Position numbers and translations under genes: made by a program. From Kiritimatiellales bacterium (lineage in GTDB: Bacteria > Verrucomicrobiota > Kiritimatiellia > Kiritimatiellales > Pontiellaceae): DNA of 64,000 nt. This document shows, piece after piece, positions 46,031-55,712 of this stretch; the first letter of the stretch is position 1, and each line of letters starts with the position of its first letter. The notes below the pieces were generated by a model. The model had not been told where the DNA came from and did not search any database. It saw only the letters and a program-made list of their open reading frames with translations. The stretch spans positions 1 through 64,000 of the forward strand of contig QKAU01000042.1 in NCBI GenBank assembly GCA_003246265.1, given 5' to 3'.

Positions 46031-46875
46031 TGCGCGTCGCAGAGATATTGGAGCACAAGGATCATCCGGTCGCGCAATTCGTTGCGCGGCACGACCATGT
46101 CGATCAGTCCGTGCTTCTCCAGGAATTCGGCGCGCTGGAAGCCGGGCGGCAGGTCCTGCTGGGTGGTCTCCTTGATGACGCGCGGCCCCGCAAAGCCGAT
46201 CAGGGCTTCGGGCTCGGCCACGATGATGTCGCCGAGGGTGGCGAAACTGGCCATTACCCCGGCCATCGTCGGATGGGTGAGGATCGGGATATAGGGCAGG
46301 CTGGCGGCGGCATGGCGCGCGAGCGCGGCGCTGGTCTTGGCCATCTGCATCAGGCTGAGCAGTCCTTCGTACATGCGGGCGCCGCCGGATGCGCAGGAGA
46401 GCAGCACCGGCCGCCCCTCCTTCGTGCTGCGCTCGATCAAATAGGTGACGCGCTCGCCGACCACGCTGCCCATGCTGGCCCCCAGGAAGGAGAAGTCCAT
46501 GACGCCCAGGCCGATGTCGCGTCCCCCCAGCGTGCAGCCGCCAATGGTGATGGCGTCGTCCCAACCCGACTTCTTCTGGTTGGCTTCGAGCTTTTCAATG
46601 TAGGATTGCTGGCCGGTAAAACCGAGGCTGTCGGTCGAGCGGATGCCGGAGGCCCACTCCTGGAAGGTTCCCGCGTCGGACAGCAGGTCGATCCGCGCCT
46701 GGCGCGGCAGGGTGAAATGGTGGCCGCACTTGGTGCAGACCTCGAGATTGGCGGTGACTTCCTTCTTGTAGACGATTTCATTGCACGAGGGGCATTTCAT
46801 CCAGAGCCCATCGGGCACTTCCCTCTTCTTGACGGTGATGGTGGAGTAGTTCTTCTTGTTTCCAAACAGCGCCAT
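46027..46875 (-). CDS. accD: Acetyl-CoA carboxylase carboxyltransferase subunit beta
   Basis: AccD with AccA transfers carboxyl from biotin to acetyl-CoA in fatty-acid synthesis. The 282 residues have the N-terminal Cys4 zinc ribbon (MKCPSCNEIVYKKEV ... VCTKCGHHF) and the crotonase-fold acyl-CoA part with SFLGASMGSVVGER, SCASGGARMYEGLLSLMQMAK and PRVIKETTQQDLP. It lies 14 bases after comF and overlaps folC. Confidence 0.96.
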   Translation of the reverse strand: MALFGNKKNYSTITVKKREVPDGLWMKCPSCNEIVYKKEVTANLEVCTKCGHHFTLPRQARIDLLSDAGTFQEWASGIRSTDSLGFTGQQSYIEKLEANQKKSGWDDAITIGGCTLGGRDIGLGVMDFSFLGASMGSVVGERVTYLIERSTKEGRPVLLSCASGGARMYEGLLSLMQMAKTSAALARHAAASLPYIPILTHPTMAGVMASFATLGDIIVAEPEALIGFAGPRVIKETTQQDLPPGFQRAEFLEKHGLIDMVVPRNELRDRMILVLQYLCDAQ

Positions 46876-46889
46876 GTCGAATCCTCTCG

Positions 46890-47594
46890 TTAACCCCGCG
46901 CCACCGTCAGCACGTGGACGGATTGTGCCCCGCCCTTCTTCAGGGCCTTGGCACAGGCGTTCACAGTGGCTCCGGTGGTCATCACATCATCGACCAGCAG
47001 CACCCGCCGCCCGTCCAGCCGCCCCGTCCTTCCTGACTGAAAAGCGTTCTGGACGTTACTAAGGCGCTGCTTGGCTGTCAAATTCGTTTGCGTGGCGGTC
47101 GGGTGAATTCGCCGGAGCACTCCGGAGGGCGCAGGCCGGCCGATCCGGCGCCCGAGCGCCTTGGCGAGCGCCGCGGACTGGTTGTAGCCTCGGCTGCGGC
47201 GGCGGACCGGGTGGAGCGGCACCGGCACGACCAGGTCGAAGGCCAACGCGGGATATTCGGCGCGGAGGCAACGGTCGAGGATTTCGGCCATGTCGGGCGC
47301 CAGCCAGAGCCCGTTACCATACTTGAGCCGCCGCAGCGCCTCTCCCACCACCCCGTCGTAGCGGGCCGCCGACCGAGCCCCGTCGAAGGCCGGCTCCTCG
47401 GCGGAGCAGGCATAGCAGATAAACCCGTGGTCGACGGCCCCCGCCACCGGGTCGCCGCACCGGTCGCAGAACGGGGGCTCGACCTTCCGGGCATCGGACC
47501 AGCAGTCCCAGCAGATGAACCGGTAGGGCTCCGCGGGCGGACCTCCGCATCCGATGCAGCGGCGCGGATAGAGCATGTCCAGCAACCCTTGCAT
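46890..47594 (-). CDS. comF: ComF-family phosphoribosyltransferase-like protein
   Basis: A 234-residue ComF/GntX protein. It has an N-terminal zinc finger with paired Cys (CIGCG, ICWDC, FCDRCG, CYAC), then the PRTase fold with VVPVPLHPVRRRSRGYNQSAALAKAL and the PRPP loop VLLVDDVMTTGATVNACA. ComF is needed for DNA uptake in competent bacteria. The upstream open frame overlaps the SH3 gene; the start at MQGLLD fits the zinc finger. Part of the tatD-SH3-comF-accD-folC operon. Confidence 0.93.
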   Translation of the reverse strand: MQGLLDMLYPRRCIGCGGPPAEPYRFICWDCWSDARKVEPPFCDRCGDPVAGAVDHGFICYACSAEEPAFDGARSAARYDGVVGEALRRLKYGNGLWLAPDMAEILDRCLRAEYPALAFDLVVPVPLHPVRRRSRGYNQSAALAKALGRRIGRPAPSGVLRRIHPTATQTNLTAKQRLSNVQNAFQSGRTGRLDGRRVLLVDDVMTTGATVNACAKALKKGGAQSVHVLTVARG

Positions 47595-47635
47595 GGTGGA
47601 ACTTCCGGGCGGCCTGCGCCACAGGCCGGGGCGGT

Positions 47636-48460
47636 TCAGTCCTTGAGGATCGGATCCAGGTTGATCTTCTGCGGCTGGATGATCGGGAGGTCGACATCCT
47701 TGGCCCAGTAGAGCGGCCCCTTGATGAGCATCGAGCGGTTGAGGTAGCGTTCCAGCTGCGGCTCCTGGCCCCGCACGAGGCAGATCGGTTCCTCGAATCC
47801 GTCGGCGATCAGCACCAGCTTGTAGAGGCCCGGATTCGCCCGGCGGAGGACCCCCGGAATCTCCTCGACCTGGCCCTGCGGCTTCGAAGCGTCGAGGATC
47901 AGGAGCAACGGGGGCAGTTCCTCCTCCGCAACCGCCGGGGCCGACGCCACCGGCGCCGCCGCGGCGTGCGTCTCCTCGATGACGGCCACGGGCGCCGCCT
48001 CGGGCTCGGGGACGGGTTCCGGCACCGGCGGGGCGACCTTCTCGACGAAGTCGGAACTGATCCAGACCTTGCTTTGGGGCGGCGGGGCGATCTTGACCCA
48101 GTCCTGGAATTCGCCGCGCACCGTTACCGGGTCGCCCTGGGCGACGACGGCCACCACGGAATAGTTGAGGTTGGGACCCGACCGGACATTGAGCTTGGCC
48201 GGAAGCACGACCCCGTTGCCGATGAACTCCTTCGCCACCCACAGGTCGAGGTGCTCCGGCGGCACGACCGCCACCCACCCGTTGGTCTCCCCGAGATAGG
48301 CCAGCTCGTCCCCGCGCATGGTCCGGTCGAGCAGCTCGCCTTCCATGCCAGGCGCCGCGCGCAGGCTTACCCGGTCGCCGGTCACCCGCACCTTGATCGA
48401 TTCATTGGACTGGGCGGCCGCGGTCGCGGCGACCGCGAAAAGCAGGATCAACGATTTCAT
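47636..48460 (-). CDS. Secreted SH3-domain protein
   Basis: A 274-residue exported protein. After a signal peptide (MKSLILLFAVAATAAAQ) there are two bacterial SH3 (SH3_3-type) domains: VRVTGDRVSLRAAPGMEGELL and LNVRSGPNLNYSVVAVV. A long Pro/Ala/Glu linker (PVPEPVPEPEAAPVA) leads to a C-terminal ~80-residue region with no recognised domain. The SH3 domains suggest cell-wall binding. It lies 13 bases downstream of tatD. Confidence 0.85.
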   Translation of the reverse strand: MKSLILLFAVAATAAAQSNESIKVRVTGDRVSLRAAPGMEGELLDRTMRGDELAYLGETNGWVAVVPPEHLDLWVAKEFIGNGVVLPAKLNVRSGPNLNYSVVAVVAQGDPVTVRGEFQDWVKIAPPPQSKVWISSDFVEKVAPPVPEPVPEPEAAPVAVIEETHAAAAPVASAPAVAEEELPPLLLILDASKPQGQVEEIPGVLRRANPGLYKLVLIADGFEEPICLVRGQEPQLERYLNRSMLIKGPLYWAKDVDLPIIQPQKINLDPILKD

Positions 48461-48473
48461 GGCATTCCCCTAT

Positions 48474-49250
48474 TCAGAGCGCGAAGAGCCTCCGCGCGTT
48501 GCTGGCAGTCGATTCGGCGATGGATTCTAGCGAAGCGCCCTTGAGTTCGGCAAGTTGTTTGGCCACATGAACCACGAAGGCGGGCTCGTTGCGCTGGCCG
48601 CGCATCGGCACGGGGGCGAGATAGGGCGAATCGGTCTCGATCAGCAGGCGGTCGTCGGGCACATGCCTCGCCACCTCGCGCAGCGGCTCGGCGTTGGCGA
48701 AGGTGACGATCCCGCTGAAGCTGACCATCAGGCCGAGGTCGAGCACCTGCCGGGCAAACCGTGCATCGCGGGTGAAGCAGTGCAGCACGCCCAGGCGGCC
48801 GGGATCGCCCTTCCATGCGGCGGCATAGTCTCCAAGCAGGGCCAGCGTATCCTCGTCGGCGTCGCGGGAATGCACCACCACCGGCTTGCCGAACTCCGCA
48901 GCCAAGGCCAGGTTTTCGGCGAAGAGCCTTTTCTGCTGCGCCGCGGTATCGGCGCTGTAGTAGTAGTCGAGCCCGGTTTCGCCGACGGCCTTCACCAGCG
49001 GATCGGCCACCCATTCCCGCAAGGCGGCGAGGTCGGGCCGGTGCACCGCCTCGTCGCGGTCGTAGCCGGCGCAGCCGAAAATCCGGCCCGGATGCTCTTC
49101 CGCGAGCTTCAGGACGCATTCGTTGGCCGGGGCGCTCCCGCCGATGGCCACCATTTCGCGGACCTCTGCATCCCGGGCGCGGGCCAGCATCGCCTCCAGG
49201 GCACCTTCCTTGACGAATCGTTCGAAATGGACATGGGTATCGATGAACAT
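48474..49250 (-). CDS. tatD: TatD-family metal-dependent DNase
   Basis: A 258-residue TIM-barrel hydrolase of the TatD/YcfH type. Metal ligands are in [46 protein letters not shown] and [12 protein letters not shown]. TatD proteins are 3'-5' exonucleases or deoxyribonucleases with broad use. First gene of the operon running to folC; divergent from fusA. The open frame extends across fusA on the other strand and is not coding there. Confidence 0.92.
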   Translation of the reverse strand: MFIDTHVHFERFVKEGALEAMLARARDAEVREMVAIGGSAPANECVLKLAEEHPGRIFGCAGYDRDEAVHRPDLAALREWVADPLVKAVGETGLDYYYSADTAAQQKRLFAENLALAAEFGKPVVVHSRDADEDTLALLGDYAAAWKGDPGRLGVLHCFTRDARFARQVLDLGLMVSFSGIVTFANAEPLREVARHVPDDRLLIETDSPYLAPVPMRGQRNEPAFVVHVAKQLAELKGASLESIAESTASNARRLFAL

Positions 49251-49366
49251 GACGTGGGGCAGTAAAGCGAAAGCGGTCGGCGGGGAGCGAGCAGTATTGG
49301 CGGAAAAAGGGCGGCGCGGACCCGCGCCACCCCCATTCATTACACCAACTTTTAACGAATTCATCC

Positions 49367-49395
49367 TTGAAGGCGATGGGAGCGGTCGGCATATT
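49367..49395 (+). promoter_or_regulatory. Possible promoter of fusA
   Basis: TTGAAG, 17-base spacer, CATATT, 47 bases before the fusA ATG. Moderate match to sigma-70. Confidence 0.4.
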
Positions 49396-49442
49396 TGCGC
49401 GCCTTTATGGGTTAAAGACAAACCATTTAACGAGGTAAACCA

Positions 49443-51527
49443 ATGGCTAGAACAGTCCCCTTGCAGAAGGTCCGCAACATCGGCATCATGGCGCACATCG
49501 ACGCCGGCAAGACCACCGTCTCCGAACGTATCCTTTATTACACCGGCCGTTCCCACAAGATCGGCGAGGTGCACGACGGCGCCGCCACCATGGACTGGAT
49601 GGTCCAGGAGCAGGAGCGCGGCATCACCATCACCTCCGCCGCCACCACCTGCATGTGGAAAGACCACCTGATCTCCCTGATCGACACCCCCGGCCACGTG
49701 GACTTCACGATGGAAGTGGAGCGTTCCCTGCGCGTGCTCGACGGGGCCATCGCCCTCTACTGCGCGGTCGGCGGCGTGCAGCCCCAGTCCGAAACCGTAT
49801 GGCACCAATCCGAGAAGTACGAAGTGCCGAAGATCGCCTTCGTCAACAAGATGGACCGTATTGGCGCCGATTTCTTCAGCGTCGTAGACGGCATCCAGAA
49901 CATGCTCGGCGCCAATGCCGTTCCGGTGGTGATACCGATCGGTGCGTCCGACACGTTCAGGGGCCACATCGATCTGATCACCATGAAGGCCCGCATCTTC
50001 AAGGACGAGACCCAGGGGGCGGAATGGGACGATGTTGACATCCCGGACGAGCTGAAGGAAACCGCCGAAATGTGGCGCAACAACCTCGTCGAGAAATGCG
50101 CGGAGCAGGACGAGGCCATGCTCGAGAAGTATTTCGAGGAGGGCGACCTGACCGAAGCGGAAATCTGGAAGATCCTGCGCAAGGCTACCTGTTCGCGCCA
50201 TGTCGTTCCGGTCTATTGCGGTTCGGCCTTCAAGAACAAGGGTGTTCAGGCACTCCTCGACGGCGTCGTCAACATCCTGCCGGCCCCCAATGAAATCCCG
50301 CCGATCATCTGCACCAAGAAACCGGAAAACCAGCGCAAGGTCGACGACAATGAAGTGCTCTCCGCCCTCGCGTTCAAGATCATGTCCGACAAGCACATGG
50401 GCAAGCTGACCTATATCCGCATCTACTCCGGCACCCTGGAGGCGGGCACGACGATCTGGAACAGCACCCAGCAGAAGAAGCAGCGTGTCGGCCGCATCCT
50501 CCGCATGCACGCCAACCGCCAGGAAGCGATCAACGCCGCAGTCGCCGGCGACATCGTGGCCGTGGTCGGCCTGCAGGAGACCAAGACCGGCGATACCCTC
50601 TGCACCCAGGACAACGAGATCCACCTCGAGGCCATGGAGTTCCCCTCGCCCGTCATCAGCATCTCGATCAAGCCCGAATCCAATGCCGACAACGAGAAGC
50701 TCGGCGAGGCCCTGCACCGCCTGGCCGACGAGGATCCCACCTTCACCGTCGCCTTCGACAAGGAGACCAGCGAGACCATCATCTCGGGCATGGGCGAGCT
50801 CCACCTCGAGATCATCGTGGACCGCCTCAAACGCGAATTTGGCGTAATCGCCGCCGTCGGACGCCCGGAAGTGGCCTACCGCGAAACCGCCACCACCTCC
50901 TCCGAAGGCTCCTACAAGCACTCGAAGCAGTCCGGCGGACGCGGCCAGTACGGCCATGTTGTGATGGCCCTCGAACCGCGCAACCCCGGCGAAGGCTTCG
51001 AATTCGTCAACGCCGTCGTGGGCGGGCGCATTCCGCAGGAATACATCCCCTCCTGCGAAAAGGGCGTCATCCAGGCCCTGGAGCACGGACCCTACGCCGG
51101 CTACCCGGTGGTGGACATGAAGGTCATCCTGACCGACGGTTCCTACCACGATGTCGACTCCTCGGATTTCGCCTTCCAGATCGCCGCGCGCCAGGGCTTC
51201 AAGGAGCTCTTCATGAAGGGTAATCCGGAGTTGCTCGAGCCGATCATGAGCATCGAGGTAACCACCCCGGACGAATACATGGGCGCCGTCAACGGCACCA
51301 TCGCCCAGCGCCGCGGCCGCATCGAGTCGATGGACGAACGCGGCGGCATGAAGATCGTCAAGGGCATGGTGCCGCTGAGCGAAATGTTCGGCTACTCCAA
51401 CACGCTCCGCTCCCTCACGCAGGGCCGCGCGTCGTTCTCGATGCACTTCGAGCACTACGAGGCGGTCCCCTTCTCGATCGCCGAGGAAGTGGTCAAGAAG
51501 CGCCGCGCCGAAGGCAAGGTCCGCTAA
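49443..51527 (+). CDS. fusA: Elongation factor G
   Basis: A 694-residue translation GTPase. G1 AHIDAGKT (17-24), G2 [12 protein letters not shown]3 DTPGH, G4 NKMD and G5 GSAF are intact; domains II-V follow with [11 protein letters not shown] and [10 protein letters not shown]. It moves tRNA and mRNA during translocation. It stands alone, away from the usual rpsL-rpsG-fusA-tuf cluster, so a second EF-G may exist elsewhere. GAGG precedes ATG. A strong terminator follows. Confidence 0.97.
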   Translation: MARTVPLQKVRNIGIMAHIDAGKTTVSERILYYTGRSHKIGEVHDGAATMDWMVQEQERGITITSAATTCMWKDHLISLIDTPGHVDFTMEVERSLRVLDGAIALYCAVGGVQPQSETVWHQSEKYEVPKIAFVNKMDRIGADFFSVVDGIQNMLGANAVPVVIPIGASDTFRGHIDLITMKARIFKDETQGAEWDDVDIPDELKETAEMWRNNLVEKCAEQDEAMLEKYFEEGDLTEAEIWKILRKATCSRHVVPVYCGSAFKNKGVQALLDGVVNILPAPNEIPPIICTKKPENQRKVDDNEVLSALAFKIMSDKHMGKLTYIRIYSGTLEAGTTIWNSTQQKKQRVGRILRMHANRQEAINAAVAGDIVAVVGLQETKTGDTLCTQDNEIHLEAMEFPSPVISISIKPESNADNEKLGEALHRLADEDPTFTVAFDKETSETIISGMGELHLEIIVDRLKREFGVIAAVGRPEVAYRETATTSSEGSYKHSKQSGGRGQYGHVVMALEPRNPGEGFEFVNAVVGGRIPQEYIPSCEKGVIQALEHGPYAGYPVVDMKVILTDGSYHDVDSSDFAFQIAARQGFKELFMKGNPELLEPIMSIEVTTPDEYMGAVNGTIAQRRGRIESMDERGGMKIVKGMVPLSEMFGYSNTLRSLTQGRASFSMHFEHYEAVPFSIAEEVVKKRRAEGKVR

Positions 51528-51549
51528 CCGGTCCCGGAGCCCGAACGGA

Positions 51550-51579
51550 AAGGCCACCCATCGTGGGTGGCCTTTTCTT
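51550..51579 (+). terminator. Rho-independent terminator of fusA
   Basis: AAGGCCACCCA, loop TCG, TGGGTGGCCTT, then TTCTTTT. Confidence 0.93.
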
Positions 51580-51648
51580 TTGCCCGCGCGCAATGACGGA
51601 ACGTTGGCGCAATCCACGAATGATATGCCGTTGCCGATTCCACTGGCA

Positions 51649-51720
51649 GGGACGGCTGTCCCCAGCCATCCACGGCGGTGCGGGACACCGCCCTACCCAT
51701 CAACGGCAACTCAACCGTTG
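51649..51720. repeat. Cluster of short hairpins between fusA and tRNA-Val
   Basis: Three adjacent inverted repeats: GGGAC-GGCT-GTCCC, GGCGGTG-CGGGA-CACCGCC and CAACGG-CAACTCAA-CCGTTG. No gene or T run; it may be a small structured RNA or a dispersed repeat. Confidence 0.5.
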
Positions 51721-51755
51721 CCTGCCCTAGAGCCAGCCCCCGGCCCCAAGCAATG

Positions 51756-51786
51756 AAAAAGGGGCTGGAAACGAATTTCCAGCCCC
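51756..51786 (-). terminator. Rho-independent terminator of tRNA-Val
   Basis: On the minus strand: GGGGCTGGAAA, loop TTCG, TTTCCAGCCCC, TTTTT. Confidence 0.92.
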
Positions 51787-51791
51787 GAAGA

Positions 51792-51868
51792 TGGTGGGCG
51801 GTGAGGGGCTCGAACCCGCGACCCTCTGGGTGTAAACCAGATGCTCTAGCCAACTGAGCTAACCGCCC
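51792..51868 (-). tRNA. tRNA-Val (TAC)
   Basis: A 77-base minus-strand tRNA with encoded CCA. Acceptor GGGCGGT/ACCGCCC, anticodon loop TTTACAC between TCTGG and CCAGA, T arm GCGGG-TTCGAGC-CCCTC. Anticodon TAC reads Val GTA/GTG. Confidence 0.97.
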
Positions 51869-51888
51869 TTTTGTTCAAAGGAGCGCAC

Positions 51889-51916
51889 AGAATACCCATT
51901 CCCTTTTTCGAGTCAA
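51889..51916 (-). promoter_or_regulatory. Promoter of tRNA-Val
   Basis: Minus strand TTGACT, 16-base spacer, TATTCT, 20 bases before the tRNA. Confidence 0.6.
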
Positions 51917-51942
51917 GGGGCGATCGGGAAAAAAAGCGCATA

Positions 51943-52572
51943 TTAAGCGATCAGGACATCCAGCCAGGTCTCCGCCATCAGCGCGTGGCCCGCAGGCGTG
52001 GGGTGGACGCCGTCGGCGGCCCAATACGAGGGGATGTGGCGCTGCTGCGCCGCGAGGAAGGCGGCGTCGAAATCGATCCATGCCGCGCCGGATCCCTCCG
52101 CGAGCCGGCGGATGATCGCGATCTTGGGATCGAGGTCTCCTCGCATGGCGGCCACCTGCGGGTCCACATGCAGCAGGAAGGGGGAACAGACCGCGATCCT
52201 GGCGGAGGTCTCCTCCCGGATGCGCCGTATCAGTTCCCCGTATTCCGCCTCGAACCGGTCATCGGGTGTCGGATCGTTGCGGTCGTACCGGCGCCACGTA
52301 TTGTTGACCCCGACGAGGAGCGACACCCAGGCGGGGCCAAGGGCCGCGCAGTCGCGATCCAGGCGCGCCAGCAGGTCGCCCGTCCGGTCGCCGCTGATTC
52401 CGGTATTGCGGAACCGCAGCCCCAAGCCCCGGTACCGGCTGCGAAGCCGTTCCGCGATCATCCCGACGTAGCCACTCCCCATCGACGAGGAGTCGTTCCG
52501 GTTGCGCCCGCAGTCGGTTACGCTGTCCCCGGTAAAGAGGATCAGATCGTTCGCGCGGAACGGCAGGTTCAC
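51943..52572 (-). CDS. GDSL/SGNH-family hydrolase
   Basis: A 209-residue SGNH hydrolase. Block I nucleophile Ser is in LFTGDSVTDCGRN, block II Gly in NTGISGD, block III Asn in VGVNNTW and block V Asp/His in DGVHPTPAGH. Such enzymes are esterases or carbohydrate deacetylases; the short cytosolic form without signal peptide resembles rhamnogalacturonan acetylesterase-like or TesA-like lysophospholipase groups, not decidable here. It overlaps hisC by 4 bases (ATGA) at the end of the nadA-nifU-nifS-hisC operon. Confidence 0.9.
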   Translation of the reverse strand: MNLPFRANDLILFTGDSVTDCGRNRNDSSSMGSGYVGMIAERLRSRYRGLGLRFRNTGISGDRTGDLLARLDRDCAALGPAWVSLLVGVNNTWRRYDRNDPTPDDRFEAEYGELIRRIREETSARIAVCSPFLLHVDPQVAAMRGDLDPKIAIIRRLAEGSGAAWIDFDAAFLAAQQRHIPSYWAADGVHPTPAGHALMAETWLDVLIA

Positions 52573-53660
52573 GGCAGCACATCCCGCAGGGCGTCGACCA
52601 CCCGCCGGTTTTGTTCCGGCGTGCCGAGGGTGATGCGGATATGATCGGGCAGTCCGTAGGGGTCCATCGGGCGGACGATGACCTTGCGTTTCTGGAGTTC
52701 GGCAAAGACCTCGCGCCCCCGCCCGGTCCGGCAGAGGATGAAGTTGGCGGCGGACGGTACGGTTTGCACCCCGATCCTCGGCAGCTCCCGCTCGAAGAAG
52801 GCCAGCCCCTCGGCCACCATCTCCCGCGTTTCGACCAGATGGGTCGTGTCGTCGAGTGCCGCCATGGCCGCGACCTGCGCCATGGCGCTGACGTTGAACG
52901 GCTGGCGCACCTTGTTGAGCAGACCGATGAGCCCGGCATGGCCGATGCCGTAGCCGATGCGCAGGCCGGCGAGACCGTAGGCCTTGGAAAAGGTGCGCAG
53001 CACGATGACGTTTTCCCGTCCTTCACGGACATGACGCAGCACATTGGGCTTCAACGCCTCGGGCATGACTTCGAAATAGGCTTCGTCGATGATGGCCACG
53101 ACATGGCCGGGCAGCCGTTCAATGAAATCGTCGAGCGCCGCCGGTTCCACCGCGGTGCCGGTCGGGTTGTTGGGGTTGCAGACGGCCACGAGCCGCGTTT
53201 TCGGCGAGATCGCCGCGAGCATGGCATCGAGATCGTGCAGGTGGCCGGGCATGGGTACGCGCACGACATCGGCCTCGTACATGGCTGCCGCCAGGAAATA
53301 GACCGCAAACGCCTCGGTCCCCATGACGATGTTCGTCCCCTTCCCCAAAAAGACGTGGCTCAGGAATACGATCAGCTCGTTGCTGCCGCATCCGAACAGG
53401 ATCTGGGTGGGATCGACATCGAGGAACGCCGCCAGCTTGTGCTTGAGGTGGAAGGCGCCGCCGTCGGGATAGCGGTGCATTTCGGGAATCGCTGCGCGCA
53501 TCGCCTCGACCGCCATGGGGGACGGTCCCAGCTCGTTTTCGTTGGAGGCCACCTTGATGATCTCCGCCATGTCCGGAAATCCCAGTTCGCGCGCCACTTC
53601 GTCGATCGGCCGGCCCGGCTCATAGACGCGCAGGGCGTTGATGTAGTCCTTGGCTTTCAT
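52569..53660 (-). CDS. hisC: Histidinol-phosphate aminotransferase
   Basis: A 363-residue fold-type I PLP aminotransferase of the HisC family. IKVASNENELGPSP, RYPDGGAFHLKHKLAAFL, VCNPNNPTGT and VAIIDEAYFEV are present. The PLP Lys is in LRTFSKAYGLAGLRIGYGIG. HisC makes histidinol phosphate in histidine synthesis and may also act on aromatic acids. MKAKDY chosen over an upstream frame start with no family match. It lies 48 bases after nifS. Confidence 0.92.
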   Translation of the reverse strand: MKAKDYINALRVYEPGRPIDEVARELGFPDMAEIIKVASNENELGPSPMAVEAMRAAIPEMHRYPDGGAFHLKHKLAAFLDVDPTQILFGCGSNELIVFLSHVFLGKGTNIVMGTEAFAVYFLAAAMYEADVVRVPMPGHLHDLDAMLAAISPKTRLVAVCNPNNPTGTAVEPAALDDFIERLPGHVVAIIDEAYFEVMPEALKPNVLRHVREGRENVIVLRTFSKAYGLAGLRIGYGIGHAGLIGLLNKVRQPFNVSAMAQVAAMAALDDTTHLVETREMVAEGLAFFERELPRIGVQTVPSAANFILCRTGRGREVFAELQKRKVIVRPMDPYGLPDHIRITLGTPEQNRRVVDALRDVLP

Positions 53661-53708
53661 GGCGCGAGTATCTACCGGCGGCGGTTGCGATGCAACCACG
53701 GGCAACGC

Positions 53709-54869
53709 CTAAACGAACGGAGAGAGCTCGCGCAGGCGGTCGATGATGCGCGGCATCTGCTCCAGCACATAGTCCACGTCCTTGTCGGTGTTGTAGCGCC
53801 CGAGGCTGAAACGGATCGATCCGTGGATCATCGAGCGCGGGACATCCATCGCGCGCAGCACGTGGGAGGGTTCCAGGGAACCGGAGGCGCAGGCGGAACC
53901 GGTCGAGGCGCAGATGCCGACATCGTCGAGCATCAGCAGGATGGCCTCGCCCTCGACAAATTCGAAGCTGATGTTGGAGGTGTTCGGCAGGCGGTTGGCG
54001 GAATCGCCGTTAACGCGCGCCCCCTTGCAGGTCGCCAGGATGCCGGCCTCCAGCCGGTCGCGCAGCCGGCGCTCGTTTGCGGCATCGGTCTCCATGCGCC
54101 GCATCGCCAGTTCGCAGGCCTTGCCGAGGCCGACGATGTAGGGGACGTTCTCGGTACCCGCCCGGCGGCCGCGTTCCTGGTGTCCGCCCAGGATGTGCGG
54201 GGTGATCTTGGTCCCGCGGCGCACGTAGAGCGCGCCGACGCCCTTGGGCGCATGCAGCTTGTGCCCGGAAATGGAGAGCAGGTCGACCGGCATCCCCTGC
54301 ACGGCGATCGGCAGCTTGCCCGCCACCTGCACCGCGTCGGTATGGAAGAGTCCGCCGCCCTCCTTGACCAGCCCCCCCACCGTTTCGACAGGGAAGATCA
54401 CGCCGGTTTCGTTGTTGGCCCACATGACCGATGCGACCGTCTTCTTGCCGCTCGCCGATGCCTCGCGCACCTTGTCGAGGTCGAGGCCGCCCCGTCCGTC
54501 CACTTCGAGCGTGGTCAGGCGGTAGCCGCGATCCTCCAGGTGGTGGCACGGCCCCAGCACGGCGGCATGCTCGACGCGCGTGGTGATGACGTGCGGATGC
54601 CCGCCCATGGCATCGACCGTCCCGCGGATGGCCATGTTGTTGCTCTCCGAACCGCAGCTGGTGAAGATGATTTCGCTGGGATGCGCCGCCCCCAGGAGCG
54701 CAGCCACCTTGTCACGCGCGTCGTCGATATGCCGCTTCACGTTGCCGCCGAAGGCATGCATGCTGGAGGGGTTGCCCCAGTGCTCGTGGAAGAAGGGGAG
54801 CATCGCCTCGACCACCTCGGGGGCGACCGCCGTCGTGGCGTTGTTGTCGACATAGACCGTGCTGTCCAC
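53709..54869 (-). CDS. nifS: Cysteine desulfurase NifS
   Basis: A 386-residue class V PLP enzyme that takes sulfur from cysteine for Fe-S clusters. VYVDNNATTAVAPEVVEAM begins the fold; SGHKLHAPKGVGALYVRRG contains the PLP Lys; the catalytic Cys is in CASTGSACASGS. The start is GTG at 54869, whose G is also the last base of the nifU stop (TAGTG). The arrangement with a three-domain NifU supports NifS over IscS. Sulfur may also serve NadA, the next gene upstream. Confidence 0.94.
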   Translation of the reverse strand: MDSTVYVDNNATTAVAPEVVEAMLPFFHEHWGNPSSMHAFGGNVKRHIDDARDKVAALLGAAHPSEIIFTSCGSESNNMAIRGTVDAMGGHPHVITTRVEHAAVLGPCHHLEDRGYRLTTLEVDGRGGLDLDKVREASASGKKTVASVMWANNETGVIFPVETVGGLVKEGGGLFHTDAVQVAGKLPIAVQGMPVDLLSISGHKLHAPKGVGALYVRRGTKITPHILGGHQERGRRAGTENVPYIVGLGKACELAMRRMETDAANERRLRDRLEAGILATCKGARVNGDSANRLPNTSNISFEFVEGEAILLMLDDVGICASTGSACASGSLEPSHVLRAMDVPRSMIHGSIRFSLGRYNTDKDVDYVLEQMPRIIDRLRELSPFV

Positions 54870-55699
54870 TATACCGCCTCCACCACGAGATCCGCCGACA
54901 CCGCCTCGCGCAACTGGGTTTCGACCACATCCTTGAGCGTGACGGAGGAGACGGGGCAGCTCGTGCAGGCCCCCACGAACTTCACGACCACGTGGTCGCC
55001 GTCGACGTCGTGCAGTTCGAGGTCGCCGCCGTCGCGCCGCAGGATGGGACGGACCTCGCGGTCGATGGTCTCCTCGATCATGCGGATCTTCTGCAGCTGG
55101 GTCAACCGGGGCTTCGTTTCGGCCGCGGGCCGTGCTTCGGCCAGTATCCGGCCGATGATGGCCTCGATTTCGGGGATGCACTGTCCGCATCCGCCGCCGG
55201 CCTTGCAGGCGTGGGTCACCGCTTCGGCAGACACCAGCTTCTGCTCGCGGGCGATCCTTTCGATCTCCTTGTCCGTGGCGCCGAAGCAGTGGCAGACGAC
55301 CTCGCCGTCGAGCTTGCGGTCGAGCGTCTTTCCGGTGCGGTAGTTGTAGATGGCCGCCTCCAGTGCCTCGCGCCCCATGACGGAGCAGTGCACCTTCTGT
55401 TTCGGCAGCTCGCCCAGATAGGCGATGATGTCGGCGTTGGTGATCCGTTCGGCCTCCTCGATGGTCTTGCCGATAAGCATTTCGGTGAGGGCCGAGGAGG
55501 AGGCGATGGCGCTGGCGCACCCGAAGGTCTGGAACTTCGCCTCGGCAATGCGTCCCTCGGCATCGAGCCTGAAGGTCAGGCGCAGCGCGTCGCCGCAGGC
55601 CAGCGAGCCCGCCAGACCGTCCCCGTCGGGATGCTCCACCGCGCCGACGTTGCGCGGATTCCTGAAGTGGTCCGTCACCTTGTCCGTGTATTCCCACAT
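54869..55699 (-). CDS. nifU: Fe-S cluster scaffold NifU, three-domain form
   Basis: A 276-residue full-length NifU. An IscU-like domain (MWEYTDKVTDHFRNPRNVG; Cys in LACGDAL, FGCASAIASSSALTEML and VHCSVMG) is followed by a BFD-type 2Fe-2S domain (VVCHCFGATDKEIER ... GGGCGQCIPEIEA) and the NifU C-terminal CxxC domain (GACTSCPVSSVTLKD). This three-domain architecture is typical of diazotrophs and some anaerobes that use NIF for general cluster assembly. It is 14 bases from nadA. Confidence 0.95.
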   Translation of the reverse strand: MWEYTDKVTDHFRNPRNVGAVEHPDGDGLAGSLACGDALRLTFRLDAEGRIAEAKFQTFGCASAIASSSALTEMLIGKTIEEAERITNADIIAYLGELPKQKVHCSVMGREALEAAIYNYRTGKTLDRKLDGEVVCHCFGATDKEIERIAREQKLVSAEAVTHACKAGGGCGQCIPEIEAIIGRILAEARPAAETKPRLTQLQKIRMIEETIDREVRPILRRDGGDLELHDVDGDHVVVKFVGACTSCPVSSVTLKDVVETQLREAVSADLVVEAV

Positions 55700-55712
55700 A
55701 TCGGCGTTGTCC

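Noticed and set aside
48474-51617. A 1047-codon minus-strand frame across fusA and tatD
   Set aside because: The part over fusA is the antisense of a highly conserved gene; only the tatD end (48474-49250) has family motifs.
52611-55343. A 910-codon plus-strand frame opposite hisC, nifS and nifU
   Set aside because: Antisense of three recognised genes, His/Arg/Gly-rich and without domains.
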